The notes beneath the pieces were generated by a model that worked only from the letters and a program-made list of their open reading frames with translations, searched no databases and had not been told where the DNA came from. From NCBI GenBank assembly GCA_001825565.1, contig MHXM01000121.1:11267-25878 (forward strand): a stretch of DNA of 14,612 nt, given 5' to 3'. A program made the position numbers and the translations under genes. The stretch comes from Desulfuromonadaceae bacterium GWC2_58_13 (GTDB taxonomy: Bacteria > Desulfobacterota > Desulfuromonadia > Desulfuromonadales > Trichloromonadaceae). Positions within the stretch are counted from its first letter, which is position 1, and the number at the start of each line of letters is the position of its first letter. This document shows positions 14,334 to 14,612 of this stretch, one piece after another.

Positions 14334-14612
14334 ATGCGTATTCCCAGGCATCTGGCCATCATCATGGACGGCAACGGTCGCTGGGCCGAACAGCGTCACC
14401 TGCCGCGCATAGCCGGGCATCATCGAGGCGTGGAGTCCGTGCAGGAAATCGTGTCGGAATGCCGAAACCTCGGAGTCCGCTATCTTACCCTTTATGCGTT
14501 CAGTTCCGAAAACTGGGGGCGCCCCGAAGACGAGGTCAACGCCTTGATGGGTTTGCTCGGCCGCTATCTTGAATCGGAACTTGACACCATGTGTGCCCGC
14601 GAAATTAGTTTC
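14334..14612 (+). CDS. uppS: Undecaprenyl diphosphate synthase, 5' part (runs off the window)
   Basis: UppS extends farnesyl diphosphate with eight isopentenyl units in cis geometry to make the carrier lipid for peptidoglycan and O-antigen. The first 93 codons are present and the frame is still open at the window end. The N-terminal signature HLAIIMDGNGRWA gives the catalytic aspartate at residue 12, with Arg16 and Trp17. HHRGVESV and LYAFSSENWGRPEDEV (53-68) are equally typical. Neither a good Shine-Dalgarno nor a good promoter is obvious in the 90 bases after the preceding terminator. GAG at 14322-14324 is the nearest purine match, and TTG at 14325 is an alternative in-frame start that would add three residues. 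Confidence 0.96.
   Translation, partial: MRIPRHLAIIMDGNGRWAEQRHLPRIAGHHRGVESVQEIVSECRNLGVRYLTLYAFSSENWGRPEDEVNALMGLLGRYLESELDTMCAREISF

Overview
This window looks like chromosomal core DNA from a Desulfuromonadales/Geobacter-type bacterium (Desulfobacterota, formerly Deltaproteobacteria). That placement is inferred from moderately high GC coding style, the pairing of ptsH-ptsI with metK, an ArsR-methyltransferase fusion beside ahcY, lptFG, and the rpsB-tsf-pyrH-frr-uppS order. I see no insertion sequence, integrase, CRISPR array, tRNA or rRNA.

Region by region. Positions 1-2119 hold the tail of an unidentified upstream gene followed by ptsH (HPr) and ptsI (enzyme I), the general phosphotransferase proteins. 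Positions 2120-3421 are metK with its own near-perfect sigma-70 promoter and a clear hairpin terminator. Positions 3465-4992 hold a family 2 glycosyltransferase overlapping a PaaI-type hotdog thioesterase. Positions 5010-5856 are a single-gene unit for a glycine-zipper lipoprotein with its own promoter and terminator. Positions 5883-8400 are an operon of a SahR-like regulator (ArsR-type wHTH fused to a SAM-methyltransferase fold) and ahcY, preceded by a perfect 10-bp inverted repeat and closed by a 20-bp-stem terminator that can also serve the convergent lptFG unit. lptF-lptG lie on the minus strand (8413-10679). They diverge from the translation operon rpsB-tsf-pyrH-frr, which is followed by a 51-residue 2[4Fe-4S] ferredoxin and a terminator. 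uppS begins at 14334 and runs off the end of the window.

How the genes work together. metK makes S-adenosylmethionine (SAM) and ahcY hydrolyses the S-adenosylhomocysteine (SAH) left by methyl transfer. The regulator between them has an intact nucleotide-binding motif in its methyltransferase-like domain, which fits sensing of SAH and derepression of ahcY. rpsB, tsf and frr act in translation, pyrH makes UDP for RNA and cell-wall precursors, and uppS makes the undecaprenyl carrier lipid. LptF and LptG form the membrane part of the lipopolysaccharide exporter, so the cell has a Gram-negative envelope.

I found no convincing new multi-gene system. The most useful leads are the SahR-like autoregulatory module, an apparently leaderless lptF transcript, an extended glycosyltransferase with a probable TTG start, a lipoprotein with a glycine zipper inside a larger domain, and a tiny ferredoxin cotranscribed with translation genes.
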